NCBI GenBank assembly: GCA_934273635.1
Contig: CAKQSV010000004.1
Span: 53,784-117,783 of the forward strand
Length of the DNA stretch: 64,000 nucleotides
Source of the DNA: an uncultured Alphaproteobacteria bacterium
GTDB lineage: Bacteria; Pseudomonadota; Alphaproteobacteria; RF32; CAG-239
Direction: 5' to 3'
In this document: one piece after another, positions 45,039 to 54,535 of the stretch
How the letters are laid out: the number at the start of each line of letters is the position of its first letter
How positions within the stretch are numbered: the stretch's first letter is position 1
Translations under genes and position numbers: made by a program
The notes under the pieces: model-generated
The model's database searches: none
What the model was told of the DNA's origin: nothing
Seen by the model: the letters and a program-made list of their open reading frames with translations, nothing else

Positions 45039-46095
45039 TGCACCCCCTTATCTCTGCATTTTTTAATCTTCCGAATATCTTAAAATACTTCCCTTTGCGT
45101 CCGCATGGGCAATCATCTTGTCCCAACAGCATACCCTCATCTTCGGTCAACAAAGAATGCCCTGGGTAAGATTCCGGTAACACGGAAACAACTTGAATAA
45201 TGCCTTTTTCACCAATAGGAGAGACCGAAAAATTTAATGGATTTCGAATAATGACATCTGAAAAATTAGAAGCATGTAAATGACCAAATTCACATTGCAT
45301 ATAAATACATCCGGTCTGCTCAACCATCCCATAATAATCGTGAATATCCGATAAACCGCAAACATCAGTAAGTCGTTTCTTAAACTCTTCTGGAGAAACG
45401 GCTTCGGAAATTAATTTTTTCCAACCGCCACCATGAATCAAAATACCTTGCGATAAATCAACCTTCTTTTCAGATTTCAACAATTCTTTGTAGAAATGCT
45501 GCCAAATCATAAAAGTAAAACCGAATAAAAGGATTTTCTGCCCTTGATGGCGCTCTAAAAAGGCTTCAATTGCCGGAAAATCAATTTCCATATCATCGTT
45601 TAAGGCATACGTTCTGTCCGCACCGAAAATTGAAAAACCTAATATTCCGGCACCGCGAGCAGAAAACATCAAACGATTTTTAATTACGGACGGGCTATCA
45701 ATAATCAGCATAGGCAACCGTGTTGCATTTGTAAAATCAGAAACAATTTTAACTAATGTTTTCTGTTGCTTAGCAGCTGCTTCTTTATCAAGATAAATCT
45801 TGGAAACAGCTTGTCCTGTTGTTCCTGAGGAAGTCATGGTTTTAAAAATATTTTCATCAGAAATACTCTTAAGATTTAACTCCTTAAATAAAGAAACAGG
45901 TAGAAAAGGCAGATTCTCGTAGGTCTTGGCTTTATTTTCATCATAACCTATTCCTTTCATCATCTTTTTATACTCAGGACAATTTTGGATATGATGTTGT
46001 GTCAGTTTTTTTAAGGATTCAGTTAAAAAACGTTCTTTTTGCTCTTTATCCAAAGAATAAGGATTTATTTCTAACAACTCATCAAAACTAAGCAT
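45013..46095 (-). CDS. LuxE-like acyl-protein synthetase
   Basis: 360 residues of the PF04443 family: MTSSGTTGQAVSKIYLD (the adenylate-forming loop) and the C-terminal CPCGRKGKYFKIFGR. LuxE activates a fatty acid as an acyl-AMP and passes it to a Cys for reduction by LuxC. Overlaps the AMP-binding gene by 8 nt and luxC-like by 26 nt. With LuxC this gives a local acid-to-aldehyde route, here in a glycan cluster rather than a lux operon. Confidence 0.85.
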   Translation of the reverse strand: MLSFDELLEINPYSLDKEQKERFLTESLKKLTQHHIQNCPEYKKMMKGIGYDENKAKTYENLPFLPVSLFKELNLKSISDENIFKTMTSSGTTGQAVSKIYLDKEAAAKQQKTLVKIVSDFTNATRLPMLIIDSPSVIKNRLMFSARGAGILGFSIFGADRTYALNDDMEIDFPAIEAFLERHQGQKILLFGFTFMIWQHFYKELLKSEKKVDLSQGILIHGGGWKKLISEAVSPEEFKKRLTDVCGLSDIHDYYGMVEQTGCIYMQCEFGHLHASNFSDVIIRNPLNFSVSPIGEKGIIQVVSVLPESYPGHSLLTEDEGMLLGQDDCPCGRKGKYFKIFGRLKNAEIRGCSDTYAAKF

Positions 46096-47494
46096 ATAAC
46101 TTCTCCAATTCTTGATAAAGAGTTTTGCCGGAGTTGTTTTTAGGTATGCAATTTACACACTGGACATGAAATGCAGTTGGGTTGAGTTTGGTTTTCTCGG
46201 CTAAAAATGAGCGGATGATTGAGCATTTATCTGCTTTTGTAATATAGACATGCATTTCATCATCGACACCGGCGCAGGCGCACTCCATATCATCAAAATA
46301 TGATTTTATCAGACGTTCCGTTTCATCTAAACCAACGCGGTTGCCAAAGATTTTTAAAAATCTTTTTTTACGTCCGACAACTGTATAAATCCCATCTTCA
46401 TCAATCTTTGCCATATCTCCGGTGGAAAGGTGTCCGTGATTTTCATCTCCTTTTGCCAAATCGTCGCCGCATAGGGCATAGCCGAGCGTGACATTATCGC
46501 CCTCATAAACAAGTTCTCCGACGATATTGGGTTTTTTGATTTCTTTGCCTTCGGCATCAATCAACATAAACTTGCCGTTGGGGATAGCCTTTCCCATACA
46601 TCCCCATTTTTCAAGAGAAATTTCCGGTGGCAGATAGCCCATACGTGCGGTTGCCTCGGCAGATCCGTACATTACTACAAAATTTTTGCCTTGTTGTGCC
46701 GCGTATTCCGCAAACTTTTTATGCAATTCCGGTTGCAACTTTCCTCCGGCCTGAGTTAATGTTTTTAATGAAGGCAACTGACGGCGGAAAAACATTAATT
46801 TATAAAGCATTTCATAAGTATAGGGAACGCCGCTGAAGGATGTGGCGTTGTTGATGCTCATAAAGTTCCAAAAATCACGTTGCATAATGGTTTTATCTGT
46901 CAACAGAAGCGTCGCTCCTACGGATAAGTGCGTATTTATGACGGATAGCCCAAAAGTATAGTTCATCGGCAACACAGTAATCGGGCGTTCTTTGGCTGTC
47001 AGGTGCAAGTATTCAATGATAGATTTTGTATTGCTCTCAATATTTTTATAGGTTTGACGGACAAATTTAGGACTACCGGTTGAGCCTGAAGTTGTCAGCA
47101 ACAAGGCTAACTCTTCATAAAGCGGATAAAAATGATTGTATTTGGTTTTAACCAGCGAATAATTCCAATCAGAGAAAACTTTGGTTCCTTCAATTTCTTC
47201 TATTTGCGATGTTGGCAACCAGATATAATCTGGCTTATATTCAGCAATAAAGTGTGTTAGAAGCTCTTTATCTAAGTGCGCATCAAGCATTAGCGGTACA
47301 ATACGATTATTTAAAAATGTAGTATATCCGACCAATGAACCGAGTGAATTTTCACAAAGGCAAAATACAAGGCATCTAGAAGGTATATTTTCAACTAACG
47401 ATTTGCCATAACTGTCTAGTTGAGCATAAGTCGTTTGTTGCTCTCTATCATCAATTACGGCCAAATTGTTGGCATATTTCACAAAATTCCACAT
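46088..47494 (-). CDS. AMP-binding acyl/aryl ligase
   Basis: 468 residues. LLLTTSGSTGSPKFVRQ (A3 P-loop), YGSAEATARMG (A5), TGDMAKIDEDG (A7), GRKKRFLKIFG (A8) and a C-terminal Lys in NNSGKTLYQEL complete the adenylate-forming enzyme. It most likely charges one of the two ACPs in the cluster. Overlaps the start of the LuxE-like gene by 8 nt and the end of the MBL gene by 1 nt. Confidence 0.85.
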   Translation of the reverse strand: MWNFVKYANNLAVIDDREQQTTYAQLDSYGKSLVENIPSRCLVFCLCENSLGSLVGYTTFLNNRIVPLMLDAHLDKELLTHFIAEYKPDYIWLPTSQIEEIEGTKVFSDWNYSLVKTKYNHFYPLYEELALLLTTSGSTGSPKFVRQTYKNIESNTKSIIEYLHLTAKERPITVLPMNYTFGLSVINTHLSVGATLLLTDKTIMQRDFWNFMSINNATSFSGVPYTYEMLYKLMFFRRQLPSLKTLTQAGGKLQPELHKKFAEYAAQQGKNFVVMYGSAEATARMGYLPPEISLEKWGCMGKAIPNGKFMLIDAEGKEIKKPNIVGELVYEGDNVTLGYALCGDDLAKGDENHGHLSTGDMAKIDEDGIYTVVGRKKRFLKIFGNRVGLDETERLIKSYFDDMECACAGVDDEMHVYITKADKCSIIRSFLAEKTKLNPTAFHVQCVNCIPKNNSGKTLYQELEKLYA

Positions 47495-48186
47495 TATGCT
47501 GTTTTCTCCCGCAATTCTTTTATCGTAAAACTCTTGCCATGCCCTGGTAACACAAACATTTCATCAGATAAAGATTCTAAATAAGGTTTGGTTATTTGAT
47601 TGTATTGCTTTGTGTTTCCGCCGGGGAAACGTGTGATAACAGGTATATCTTTAAGCAAAGAATCCCCTGTAAATACAGCCTTACTATTCCAAACAATACA
47701 ACAGCTACCTTGTGAGTGACCTGGGGTATGGTAAAAAACAAAGTTTTCGCCTTGCCAGTCATAAGAACAATCTTCTTCAAATATTATATCTGCATGGCAT
47801 TCATATTCTTCAAACCCTTTCATAAACGCCTGTTTGGTATGTGTTCCGTTTTGTTCATCTTGAATTCCTAAAATAAAGGCAATTAAAATGGGTCTATTAC
47901 TGTGCTTATTAGCAATTTGCTGTGCACATTTTTGCTGACAAATTAACTTTGTTTCAAAATTCTTTTGTAATAGAGGTACGCCACAAGTATGATCAGGATG
48001 CTCATGGGTGAGAAATATTGTAACCTCACTAACTTTATTTTGTTTGAGCAAATGTAAAGCCTCTTCTGAATCATTCGGATCAATAACCAAAGCCTTATCC
48101 TCTCTAAGCATAAGATACATATTCTCCTTGATGTAAGGTGACGGGAAAATATTTAAGCTTTGATTATTGATTGAAAGATGCGTCAT
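47494..48186 (-). CDS. Metallo-beta-lactamase-fold hydrolase
   Basis: 230 residues. THEHPDHTCG (HxHxDH), TPGHSQGS, TGDSLLKD and VLPGHGKS are the metal ligands of the glyoxalase II/MBL hydrolase fold. Glyoxalase II-like enzymes hydrolyse thioesters, so editing or release of acyl-ACP is a reasonable role here (inference). Fits between the AMP ligase and ACP genes. Confidence 0.8.
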   Translation of the reverse strand: MTHLSINNQSLNIFPSPYIKENMYLMLREDKALVIDPNDSEEALHLLKQNKVSEVTIFLTHEHPDHTCGVPLLQKNFETKLICQQKCAQQIANKHSNRPILIAFILGIQDEQNGTHTKQAFMKGFEEYECHADIIFEEDCSYDWQGENFVFYHTPGHSQGSCCIVWNSKAVFTGDSLLKDIPVITRFPGGNTKQYNQITKPYLESLSDEMFVLPGHGKSFTIKELREKTA

Positions 48187-48198
48187 TTTGATAAGTAC

Positions 48199-48435
48199 TT
48201 AGAATTTAATATTGTATTTTGCCAAAATTTCTTTACCTTTTTCAAAACTTGATAAATCAATAATATCGTCTGTTTCCATCATAATATCAAAAGTATCTTC
48301 CAAGGCGGCAATCAAGCCCATATGTCCAACAGAATCCCAAGCAGGAATATCTTGATATTTCAGTTTTTTTGCGGTAGCTTCATCAATATCAAAAGATGAT
48401 GTAAAGGCATTAGTATATTTTTCTATATTTGACAT
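48199..48435 (-). CDS. Acyl carrier protein
   Basis: 78 residues with WDSVGHM, Ser35 being the phosphopantetheine site. Not the housekeeping AcpP, which normally carries DSLDT. It is a dedicated carrier for the acyl unit handled by the LuxC/LuxE/KAS/SDR enzymes. Starts 1 nt downstream of the transketolase C-subunit stop. Confidence 0.85.
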   Translation of the reverse strand: MSNIEKYTNAFTSSFDIDEATAKKLKYQDIPAWDSVGHMGLIAALEDTFDIMMETDDIIDLSSFEKGKEILAKYNIKF

Positions 48436-48436
48436 G

Positions 48437-49405
48437 TTATTCTCCCTTATATGTTTTTAGTATTTTATCTGCAATTTGTTCCGCAGTCAGACCGACTTTT
48501 TTAACCAAGTAATTATATTCACCTGATTTGACATAATGATCTTCAATTCCTAAAATTAAATGTTTTGGTTTGTGTGTATATATGGATATTTCTTCAGCAA
48601 CTGCGCTTCCTAATCCGCCAATAACAGAATGTTCTTCAATCGTTACTAATAATTTTGCCGCGCAACATTTTTTGACTGCATCCACATCCAAAGGTTTAAT
48701 CGTATGCATGTTGACTATTTTAACGCTTAAATTGCTCTCTGCTAAAATTTTAGCCGCTTTAATACTGTTATAGACCATTGTACCTGTTGCAATAATGGCA
48801 ATATCTGAACCTTCCTGCATAGTGATAGCTTTGCCTATTTCAAAATCATAATCATCTTTATAAACAATCGGATTATTCATCCAACCAGACAATCTGATAT
48901 AAGTCGGTCTTTCATCTTTTGCTGCCGCAATTAAGGCTTTTGCTGTTTCCGTACAATCAGCTGGAGATAAAACAACCATATTCGGCACAACACGTGTCAG
49001 AGCAATATCTTCCATACTCATATGTGTTGCACCATATTGCCCGATTGCCAGACCGGCACTTAATCCGACAATTTTGATACCAAATCCCATATAACCCATA
49101 TTTATTTTGATTTGATCAAAACATCTTGTCGTTGAAAATGTCGCTTGTGCCGTTACAAAGGGCTTAAAACCTTCTTTAGCAAGACCTGCAGCAATGCCTA
49201 TCATATTTTGCTCGGCAATACCGACATTATAATACTTATCTGGATATTGATCTCTGAAATATTCCAAACCTGCCGGAGAACATTGATCGGCGGCTAAAAC
49301 AACAATTTTGTCATCTATCTTTGGAAACTCTAACGCAACTTGTCCAAAAGTTCTGTGAGATCCTAATAACGAATACGTTCTGATTGTTTGTCTATTTAGT
49401 TCCAT
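48437..49405 (-). CDS. Transketolase-like C-terminal subunit
   Basis: 322 residues with Pyr and C-terminal domains (YYNVGIAEQNMIGIAAGLA, VVLSPADCTETAKALI, VTIEEHSVIGGLGSAVAEE). With the next gene it forms a split TPP-dependent transketolase. Such split enzymes in glycan clusters build branched or chain-extended sugars instead of serving the pentose phosphate path. The two subunits overlap by 1 nt. Confidence 0.88.
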   Translation of the reverse strand: MELNRQTIRTYSLLGSHRTFGQVALEFPKIDDKIVVLAADQCSPAGLEYFRDQYPDKYYNVGIAEQNMIGIAAGLAKEGFKPFVTAQATFSTTRCFDQIKINMGYMGFGIKIVGLSAGLAIGQYGATHMSMEDIALTRVVPNMVVLSPADCTETAKALIAAAKDERPTYIRLSGWMNNPIVYKDDYDFEIGKAITMQEGSDIAIIATGTMVYNSIKAAKILAESNLSVKIVNMHTIKPLDVDAVKKCCAAKLLVTIEEHSVIGGLGSAVAEEISIYTHKPKHLILGIEDHYVKSGEYNYLVKKVGLTAEQIADKILKTYKGE

Positions 49406-50232
49406 TATTGAGCCTCCAATTCTTCAACTGCTTTTTTATACAATTCATCATTTAGAACGCCAATGTGCCAATTATATTGATTTTCAATAAAGGAAATACC
49501 TTTCCCTTTGATTGTGTGTGCAAAAATAACGGTCGGTTGTTCTTGATCTTTTAGTGCTTCTGTAAATGTTTTGTAAATGTTTTCAATATTGTGCCCGTCA
49601 CATTTGCAGATTTTCCATCCGAAACTTTTCCATTTATCCTCTAATGAACCTTGTTTCATAATATTCTCAATAAAACCATCTAGCTGTAATCTGTTTTTAT
49701 CGATCATTAAAACAAGATTATCCAAATTGAAATTTGCGGCGGACATGGCGGCTTCCCAGATAGAACCTTCGTCACATTCCCCATCTCCCATCATCACAAA
49801 GACCTTAGAAGTGTTATTACCTTTTCTTTTTAAAGCAAGAGCGGAACCAACACCCAAAGACAATCCATGTCCTAGGCTACCTGTCGAAAATTCGATTCCT
49901 TTTTTTATATTCATATAAGGATGTGTTGAAAAAGAAGAGCCATCTTTTTTAAAAGTAGCCATATCTTCATCTGATAAAATGCCTATTCTATGCATAACGG
50001 CATATTGTGCCATGGCACCATGACCTTTACTAATAATAAACCTATCACGATTTTCATCTACCATATTATTTTTATCAAATTTCATAATATCATGATAAAG
50101 AACTGATAATACTTCAACTATGGACAATGATCCACCAATATGCGTTCCGTTCGTTCCTGCCTGATAGGTCAAATCAACAATATCTCGTCTGACTTTCTTG
50201 GCTAATTCCTGTGTTGTTTTTATATCAAACAT
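49405..50232 (-). CDS. Transketolase-like N-terminal subunit
   Basis: 275 residues, TPP-binding half: GTNGTHIGGSLSIVEVL, SKGHGAMAQYAVMH and the motif GDGECDEGSIWEA…N (TPP/Mg site). Adjacent to its C-terminal partner. An aldehyde made by the LuxC-like reductase would be a chemically sensible ketol acceptor (inference). Confidence 0.88.
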   Translation of the reverse strand: MFDIKTTQELAKKVRRDIVDLTYQAGTNGTHIGGSLSIVEVLSVLYHDIMKFDKNNMVDENRDRFIISKGHGAMAQYAVMHRIGILSDEDMATFKKDGSSFSTHPYMNIKKGIEFSTGSLGHGLSLGVGSALALKRKGNNTSKVFVMMGDGECDEGSIWEAAMSAANFNLDNLVLMIDKNRLQLDGFIENIMKQGSLEDKWKSFGWKICKCDGHNIENIYKTFTEALKDQEQPTVIFAHTIKGKGISFIENQYNWHIGVLNDELYKKAVEELEAQ

Positions 50233-50249
50233 ATCTTTTCCTTTGTTTG

Positions 50250-51386
50250 CTAAATGGTTTCTTTATAATATTTAATCCAATAATCAATTTGCTCTTGACG
50301 AGACGGCATATCTTCGGGCTTTTTATAAAAACTGACACCGCCGTTTTTCGTATCTGATAAATCAACAATTCCAAAGCTGAAAGACAAACCGATACCAAAC
50401 GTGGCCAGTAAAACGTTTTTTACTTGTTTTGAACATAAACAATCACAAATATTCGTTGCAACGGAAGCTACGCCGTCATTGCCATATTTTGTAAAAGTTT
50501 CCGCACTATACTTTTCTTTTGGTAAACCTGCATGTCTGGCTATTGTATCGACAATCTGCTTATTGGCTTGATGAATAGCAAAAAAATCAATATCTTCTTT
50601 GGTCTTTTCTGAATAATTTAGTATTTTACTAATACCTTCCGGTCCGATAATCGACGTATATTTAAAGACTTCAAATCCTCTTAAAATATCTTCCCATAAA
50701 TGCCACACATTTCCGTTGGCATCTGTAATTTCCATATTTGAAATATCTTTCCTAATTGGTAATTTATAGCCGCCGCATGGCGCAATAATTTTATCCCAAT
50801 CCTTACCATTAGTCCCAGTCAAAAACCAAGAAGGCTTTGTCTCTTCTGTACGTTCAAGAATTGTAGCAACAGCCCCATCCCCAAAAAGAATGCACACATT
50901 ACGATTTTTAGGATTAGTATGCGTGCTACCGATGTCAGCAGCAATATAAAGACATTTCTTTATCGCTCCAGCCTCTATCATTGAAGATAATATCCACAAA
51001 TGATAAACATATCCTGAACAAGCCAATCCCGAAAAATCAAAACAAGAAACATTTTCGGGTAAATTTAATCTGCCATGCATAATACAAGATGAGGCCGGAT
51101 AAGGATAATCATGCCCCGATGAGGCAAACACAAGAGCATCAATGTCTGAAATATCAACACCGCATTTTTCAATCAATTTTTGTACGGCACTTTCGGCTAA
51201 ATCAAGCCCTCCCATGCCTTCTTCTATAATGTGTCGCTCACCGAGACCAAGGATCTTCTTATTGCGCTCTAGTTTTTTTAAATCATTATCATAATATTGA
51301 ATTTCATCATCAATATTAATACAATTTTCCGGTACAACTGCCGAAATAGCAGATATTTTAACATGAGAAAAATGCGCAAAACCCAT
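50250..51386 (-). CDS. FabH-like 3-oxoacyl-ACP synthase III
   Basis: 378 residues with the thiolase fold and catalytic triad: Cys123 in GLACSGYVYHL, His in FFAIHQANKQI and Asn in YGNDGVAS. Condenses an acyl primer with malonyl-ACP. Located between the transketolase and SDR genes, each gap under 20 nt, and paired with a dedicated ACP. Confidence 0.88.
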   Translation of the reverse strand: MGFAHFSHVKISAISAVVPENCINIDDEIQYYDNDLKKLERNKKILGLGERHIIEEGMGGLDLAESAVQKLIEKCGVDISDIDALVFASSGHDYPYPASSCIMHGRLNLPENVSCFDFSGLACSGYVYHLWILSSMIEAGAIKKCLYIAADIGSTHTNPKNRNVCILFGDGAVATILERTEETKPSWFLTGTNGKDWDKIIAPCGGYKLPIRKDISNMEITDANGNVWHLWEDILRGFEVFKYTSIIGPEGISKILNYSEKTKEDIDFFAIHQANKQIVDTIARHAGLPKEKYSAETFTKYGNDGVASVATNICDCLCSKQVKNVLLATFGIGLSFSFGIVDLSDTKNGGVSFYKKPEDMPSRQEQIDYWIKYYKETI

Positions 51387-51388
51387 TG

Positions 51389-52147
51389 TTATAATACTCC
51401 CCCACTATCAATGATATAATTTTGACCGGAAATAAATTTGGCTTTATCTGACAGCAAATAAACAATCATGTTTGCTACATCATTGGGGACACCCCATCCG
51501 AACGGATAGCTTTCCTTTTGCATATCTTCAGTAACTCCCGTTAAATTAGAAAATTTATCAATGGTCATTGAGGTTTTTATCATTGACGGCATAACACAAT
51601 TCATTCTTATTCCTTGTCCTGACACCTCTTTAGAAATGGCTTTGATTGAAGCGATAAGTCCAGCTTTTGTGCCTGAATATACTGATTGTCCTTTTGTGCC
51701 TATAATGGCATCCATAGAAGAGATGTAAACACAAGAAGCTCCGACACCGACATTATTTCTTCTATCAATAAATCCCTTTGTCATAAATATTGGAGCAAAA
51801 TAATTTATATTAAAAACTTTTATTGCATTATCAAAATCAAGCATCTTAAGAGGATAAATACCTAATTTTCCTGCGCAATAAGCCATTCCGGAAAACTTGC
51901 CGTATTTTTCCTTTAATTCTTTAACATATTTTGGCAAACCCTCAATATCTTCGGTTAAATCTTTTGATTCCAAGAACATATTTTCAGGATGTTGGCATTT
52001 TGCCTTCATTCCTTTAAGACGTTCTATATTCCTGCCTATTCCGATAACAGTTGCGCCAAGTTCGTTTAATAAAAGCGCAGTAGCTTCGCCCAAACCTGAC
52101 GAAGCTCCGGTGACAATGTAAATTTGATCTTTATTAAATTGTATCAT
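51389..52147 (-). CDS. Short-chain dehydrogenase/reductase (FabG-like)
   Basis: 252 residues. TGASSGLGEA nucleotide-binding loop and the YSGTK active site (YxxxK with a preceding Ser in CVYISSMDA). Likely reduces the 3-oxoacyl-ACP made by the KAS III neighbour or acts on a sugar keto group. Overlaps the upstream ACP gene by 4 nt. Confidence 0.88.
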   Translation of the reverse strand: MIQFNKDQIYIVTGASSGLGEATALLLNELGATVIGIGRNIERLKGMKAKCQHPENMFLESKDLTEDIEGLPKYVKELKEKYGKFSGMAYCAGKLGIYPLKMLDFDNAIKVFNINYFAPIFMTKGFIDRRNNVGVGASCVYISSMDAIIGTKGQSVYSGTKAGLIASIKAISKEVSGQGIRMNCVMPSMIKTSMTIDKFSNLTGVTEDMQKESYPFGWGVPNDVANMIVYLLSDKAKFISGQNYIIDSGGVL

Positions 52148-52365
52148 TTCAACCCAGCTAGCTTTGCAATATCTCCAAGTGTATGAAGTTTTTTATAGTC
52201 TTGAAGAGATGTTTTTACGCTAAAATTCTGATCTAAAAAAGCCATTGTAGCCATAACGGATAACGAATCCCACTCCGGCATATCTGCCAAAACCGTATCA
52301 AAAGACAAGCTGTCTTCTGTTTGCAACACATCTTGCATTTCTGTTATAAATTCTTCTTTATTCAT
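52144..52365 (-). CDS. Second acyl carrier protein
   Basis: 73 residues, PEWDSLSVMA with Ser34 as phosphopantetheine site. Two different ACPs in one cluster imply two separate acyl loads or steps (e.g. chain building and transfer). 15 nt after the acetyltransferase. Confidence 0.85.
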   Translation of the reverse strand: MNKEEFITEMQDVLQTEDSLSFDTVLADMPEWDSLSVMATMAFLDQNFSVKTSLQDYKKLHTLGDIAKLAGLK

Positions 52366-52380
52366 TGTAATCTCCTTATT

Positions 52381-52920
52381 TTACAAAGCATCCCAAAAAA
52401 GTTTTTTATGCTGATTATAGGTTTCACGTGTTATTTCAAAAAAGTAGTCAATATCATTTTCAGCAATAATTTTCGCTCCAGTTAATTGATGGAAACGAAT
52501 AACTTTTTTATTTTCTTTACGAACGTCAAAATAATCTTTTTCAAAACCTATTTTTTCAAATGCCATTTCTCTGGCGAGCAAAGCACCTTCTATAGCTTCT
52601 TCAGGCAAAGATCCTTCTTTCATCAACCAGCTTCCGCCGGTATATTGTTTGCCCTTAACATCATAAATTCTACTTGTTCCTAAGGGTTCGTGATTTTTAT
52701 TTTCAATAATGAAATACCATTCGTTATTTAAGGTTTTATAACGTTTCAGATATGCTATCTGTTTTTCCAGATTGTTTTCCGTTTTATGCAAAAAACGAGA
52801 TTTTTTCTCATCACAACGAAGTTTTAAGATAAACTCAGCATCATCAAGCTCAACTTCTCGCAAATTAACGTATTTTCCCTCAAGAGGTTTAAAATCATGC
52901 TTATTTTTAATTTCGGTCAT
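52381..52920 (-). CDS. GNAT acetyltransferase, sugar N-acylating type
   Basis: 179 residues: YVNLREVELDDAEFILKLR opening, then WYFIIENKNHEPLGTSRIYD and the C-terminal VRKENKKVIRFHQLTGAKI. Follows the FdtA-like gene by 2 nt; N-acetylation of the dTDP-3-amino sugar (Fuc3N/Qui3N) is the likely job, although FdtC/QdtC in the known pathways is a left-handed beta-helix enzyme. Confidence 0.75.
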   Translation of the reverse strand: MTEIKNKHDFKPLEGKYVNLREVELDDAEFILKLRCDEKKSRFLHKTENNLEKQIAYLKRYKTLNNEWYFIIENKNHEPLGTSRIYDVKGKQYTGGSWLMKEGSLPEEAIEGALLAREMAFEKIGFEKDYFDVRKENKKVIRFHQLTGAKIIAENDIDYFFEITRETYNQHKKLFWDAL

Positions 52921-52922
52921 AA

Positions 52923-53318
52923 TTAATTTTTTCCTAATTTGAATTCTTCATAACTTCGAATATAATCGGCTTCAGAGTAATAATCAGAAGCTAAAACCAT
53001 CAAGACGCAATCTGATGAAAAGTTTGTAAATTCACGCCAGATATTGTGTTTTATATACAATCCTTTGGACGGATTACTTAAGTGAACTGTCTCTTTGGTA
53101 TGACCATTATCTAAGACAAAATCACAACTTCCTGCTACACACACAATGACTTGTTCAAGATTTTTATGTGCATGCTTGCCGCGAACAATATTGGGTTTTG
53201 TACCATAAATATAGTAAACCCTCTTTATATCAAATGGGAAATCCTTTCCTTTTTCTAAAGCAATCAAATTACCACCATGGTCACCATGAACTGGAAAGTC
53301 TAATAATTGATAATTCAT
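52923..53318 (-). CDS. FdtA/QdtA-like dTDP-4-keto-6-deoxyhexose 3,4-ketoisomerase
   Basis: 131 residues of the WxcM/FdtA cupin family: KRVYYIYGTKPNIVRGKHAHKN-type opening (GKHAHK is the cupin base motif), then FVLDNGHTKE and IWREFTNFSSDCVLMVLAS. Converts the 4-keto to the 3-keto sugar for the aminotransferase at the far end of the cluster. ATG 53318 chosen: GGGAG 5 nt upstream. Confidence 0.9.
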   Translation of the reverse strand: MNYQLLDFPVHGDHGGNLIALEKGKDFPFDIKRVYYIYGTKPNIVRGKHAHKNLEQVIVCVAGSCDFVLDNGHTKETVHLSNPSKGLYIKHNIWREFTNFSSDCVLMVLASDYYSEADYIRSYEEFKLGKN

Positions 53319-53406
53319 CTTATCTCCCAAAACAACAATTCTGGATTTTTGTGAACAAAGTTATGTATTGCTGAGGTCAACTGTTTATTATGATGCATCA
53401 TTTTTT

Positions 53407-53973
53407 TTACACTCCAAGTTTAGAAATGCTATAAACGGTGCGGTCGCTAATTTGGAGCTGACGTGCAATACTTCGCTTACTTTTTCCTTCGGCGAGAGCT
53501 TTTAAGATGATATCTTTATATTTCTTCTTTATAGAATCATGATTGGTTGAACCAACAGCTCTGCCTAACTTTTGACCATCGGCTTTTTTATTAGCTAAAA
53601 CTTTACAAGTTGTTATGGACGTCAAGGATGATCTGATATTATAAGCCAGACGCAACCCTTTAATAACGCTTTTCGTCTCTTGATTTGGGATGAAATAAAA
53701 ATCATCCACGACACTAATGATATTATGACCACTGTTATTTAAAAATTCGATATTATCAATTATTTGATTAAGCGAATCTCCAAGAACCAAGACATTAGCA
53801 ATCAAAATAGTATGGCCGTCAGTCTTAATTTGCCCTTTTAAAATCTCAATAGAGTCTCCAGATAACACCAAATCAATTTGCATGTTATGGGCACGAGCAT
53901 AGTTCGACAAAACAGTCTGTTGTTCATTAACATCAATATTTTTTTCGTTTTGATCTAAGTACTCAATAATCAT
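53407..53973 (-). CDS. Serine-recombinase-derived putative regulator
   Basis: 188 residues aligning with small Hin/Mpi-type invertases over their whole length. The N-terminal catalytic domain keeps its spacing (YL…; LGxSLNQIIDNIEFLNNSGHNI) but the catalytic Ser region (normally YxRVST) is YLDQNE and the DRLGRS Arg is LVLGDS. The C-terminal DNA-binding part is intact: KLGRAVGSTNHDSIKKK followed by a clear helix-turn-helix KSKRSIARQLQISDRTVYSI. It therefore probably binds DNA without recombining it. First gene of the leftward glycan cluster, 88 nt ahead of the FdtA-like gene, so it could control the cluster. Confidence 0.8.
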   Translation of the reverse strand: MIIEYLDQNEKNIDVNEQQTVLSNYARAHNMQIDLVLSGDSIEILKGQIKTDGHTILIANVLVLGDSLNQIIDNIEFLNNSGHNIISVVDDFYFIPNQETKSVIKGLRLAYNIRSSLTSITTCKVLANKKADGQKLGRAVGSTNHDSIKKKYKDIILKALAEGKSKRSIARQLQISDRTVYSISKLGV

Positions 53974-54012
53974 AGCAAACCAGAATTAGAAATAAAAAAA
54001 CGACATCCCAAT

Positions 54013-54041
54013 TCTGTATCAGAAAACAAATATAGTGTCAA
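54013..54041 (-). promoter_or_regulatory. Promoter of the glycan cluster/recombinase-like gene
   Basis: TTGACA (54036-54041 on the minus strand) and TACAGA (54013-54018), spacing 17, with a TGA just before the -10 (extended -10). The flanking 53974-54440 is very A+T-rich and shows no convincing gene; a 32-codon rightward frame at 54347 was considered and set aside. Confidence 0.55.
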
Positions 54042-54535
54042 CACAAAATTGGTTAGATACTAAACTATTAGTTTATATTGGTTGCCTAATATATTGTCCA
54101 TAATCAAATAGATATGTTATTTTTTTTGTTAAAATATGAAAAAACATTTTCTTAAATAAAAGATATTGTTTGTTGATAATATAAAAAAACTTTAATTTTA
54201 AAGATTAAAAAATAGACACTTTAGTATATTAATACAACCTAAAGTTTATTGTTATTTAAAAGTGTACGCTTCCTGTTATTGCAAACGAGAGGTCAATACA
54301 TACACATTATGCATTTATGTTAAAATTGCTAATAAAGCAGGAAGAGATGAATGCGGTTAAGTTAAATAGGTTACTTAATAAAGAAAAAAAGATTTGGCAG
54401 GAAAATCAGAATACGAAAAAGTTGATATGCAAAAGAAACGGTTAAGTTCTCAAGGGGTTATTTTTAAGAATACGTCTCAGTTTCGTTATCTGACGTACGA
54501 GTGAAGTTTGTTTGTCGGTGGGCTTAAAATCGTGC

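Noticed and set aside
54347..54445. A 32-codon rightward frame with AGGA near its ATG
   Set aside because: Short, A+T-rich, no domain and located next to repeat DNA; chance is a sufficient explanation.
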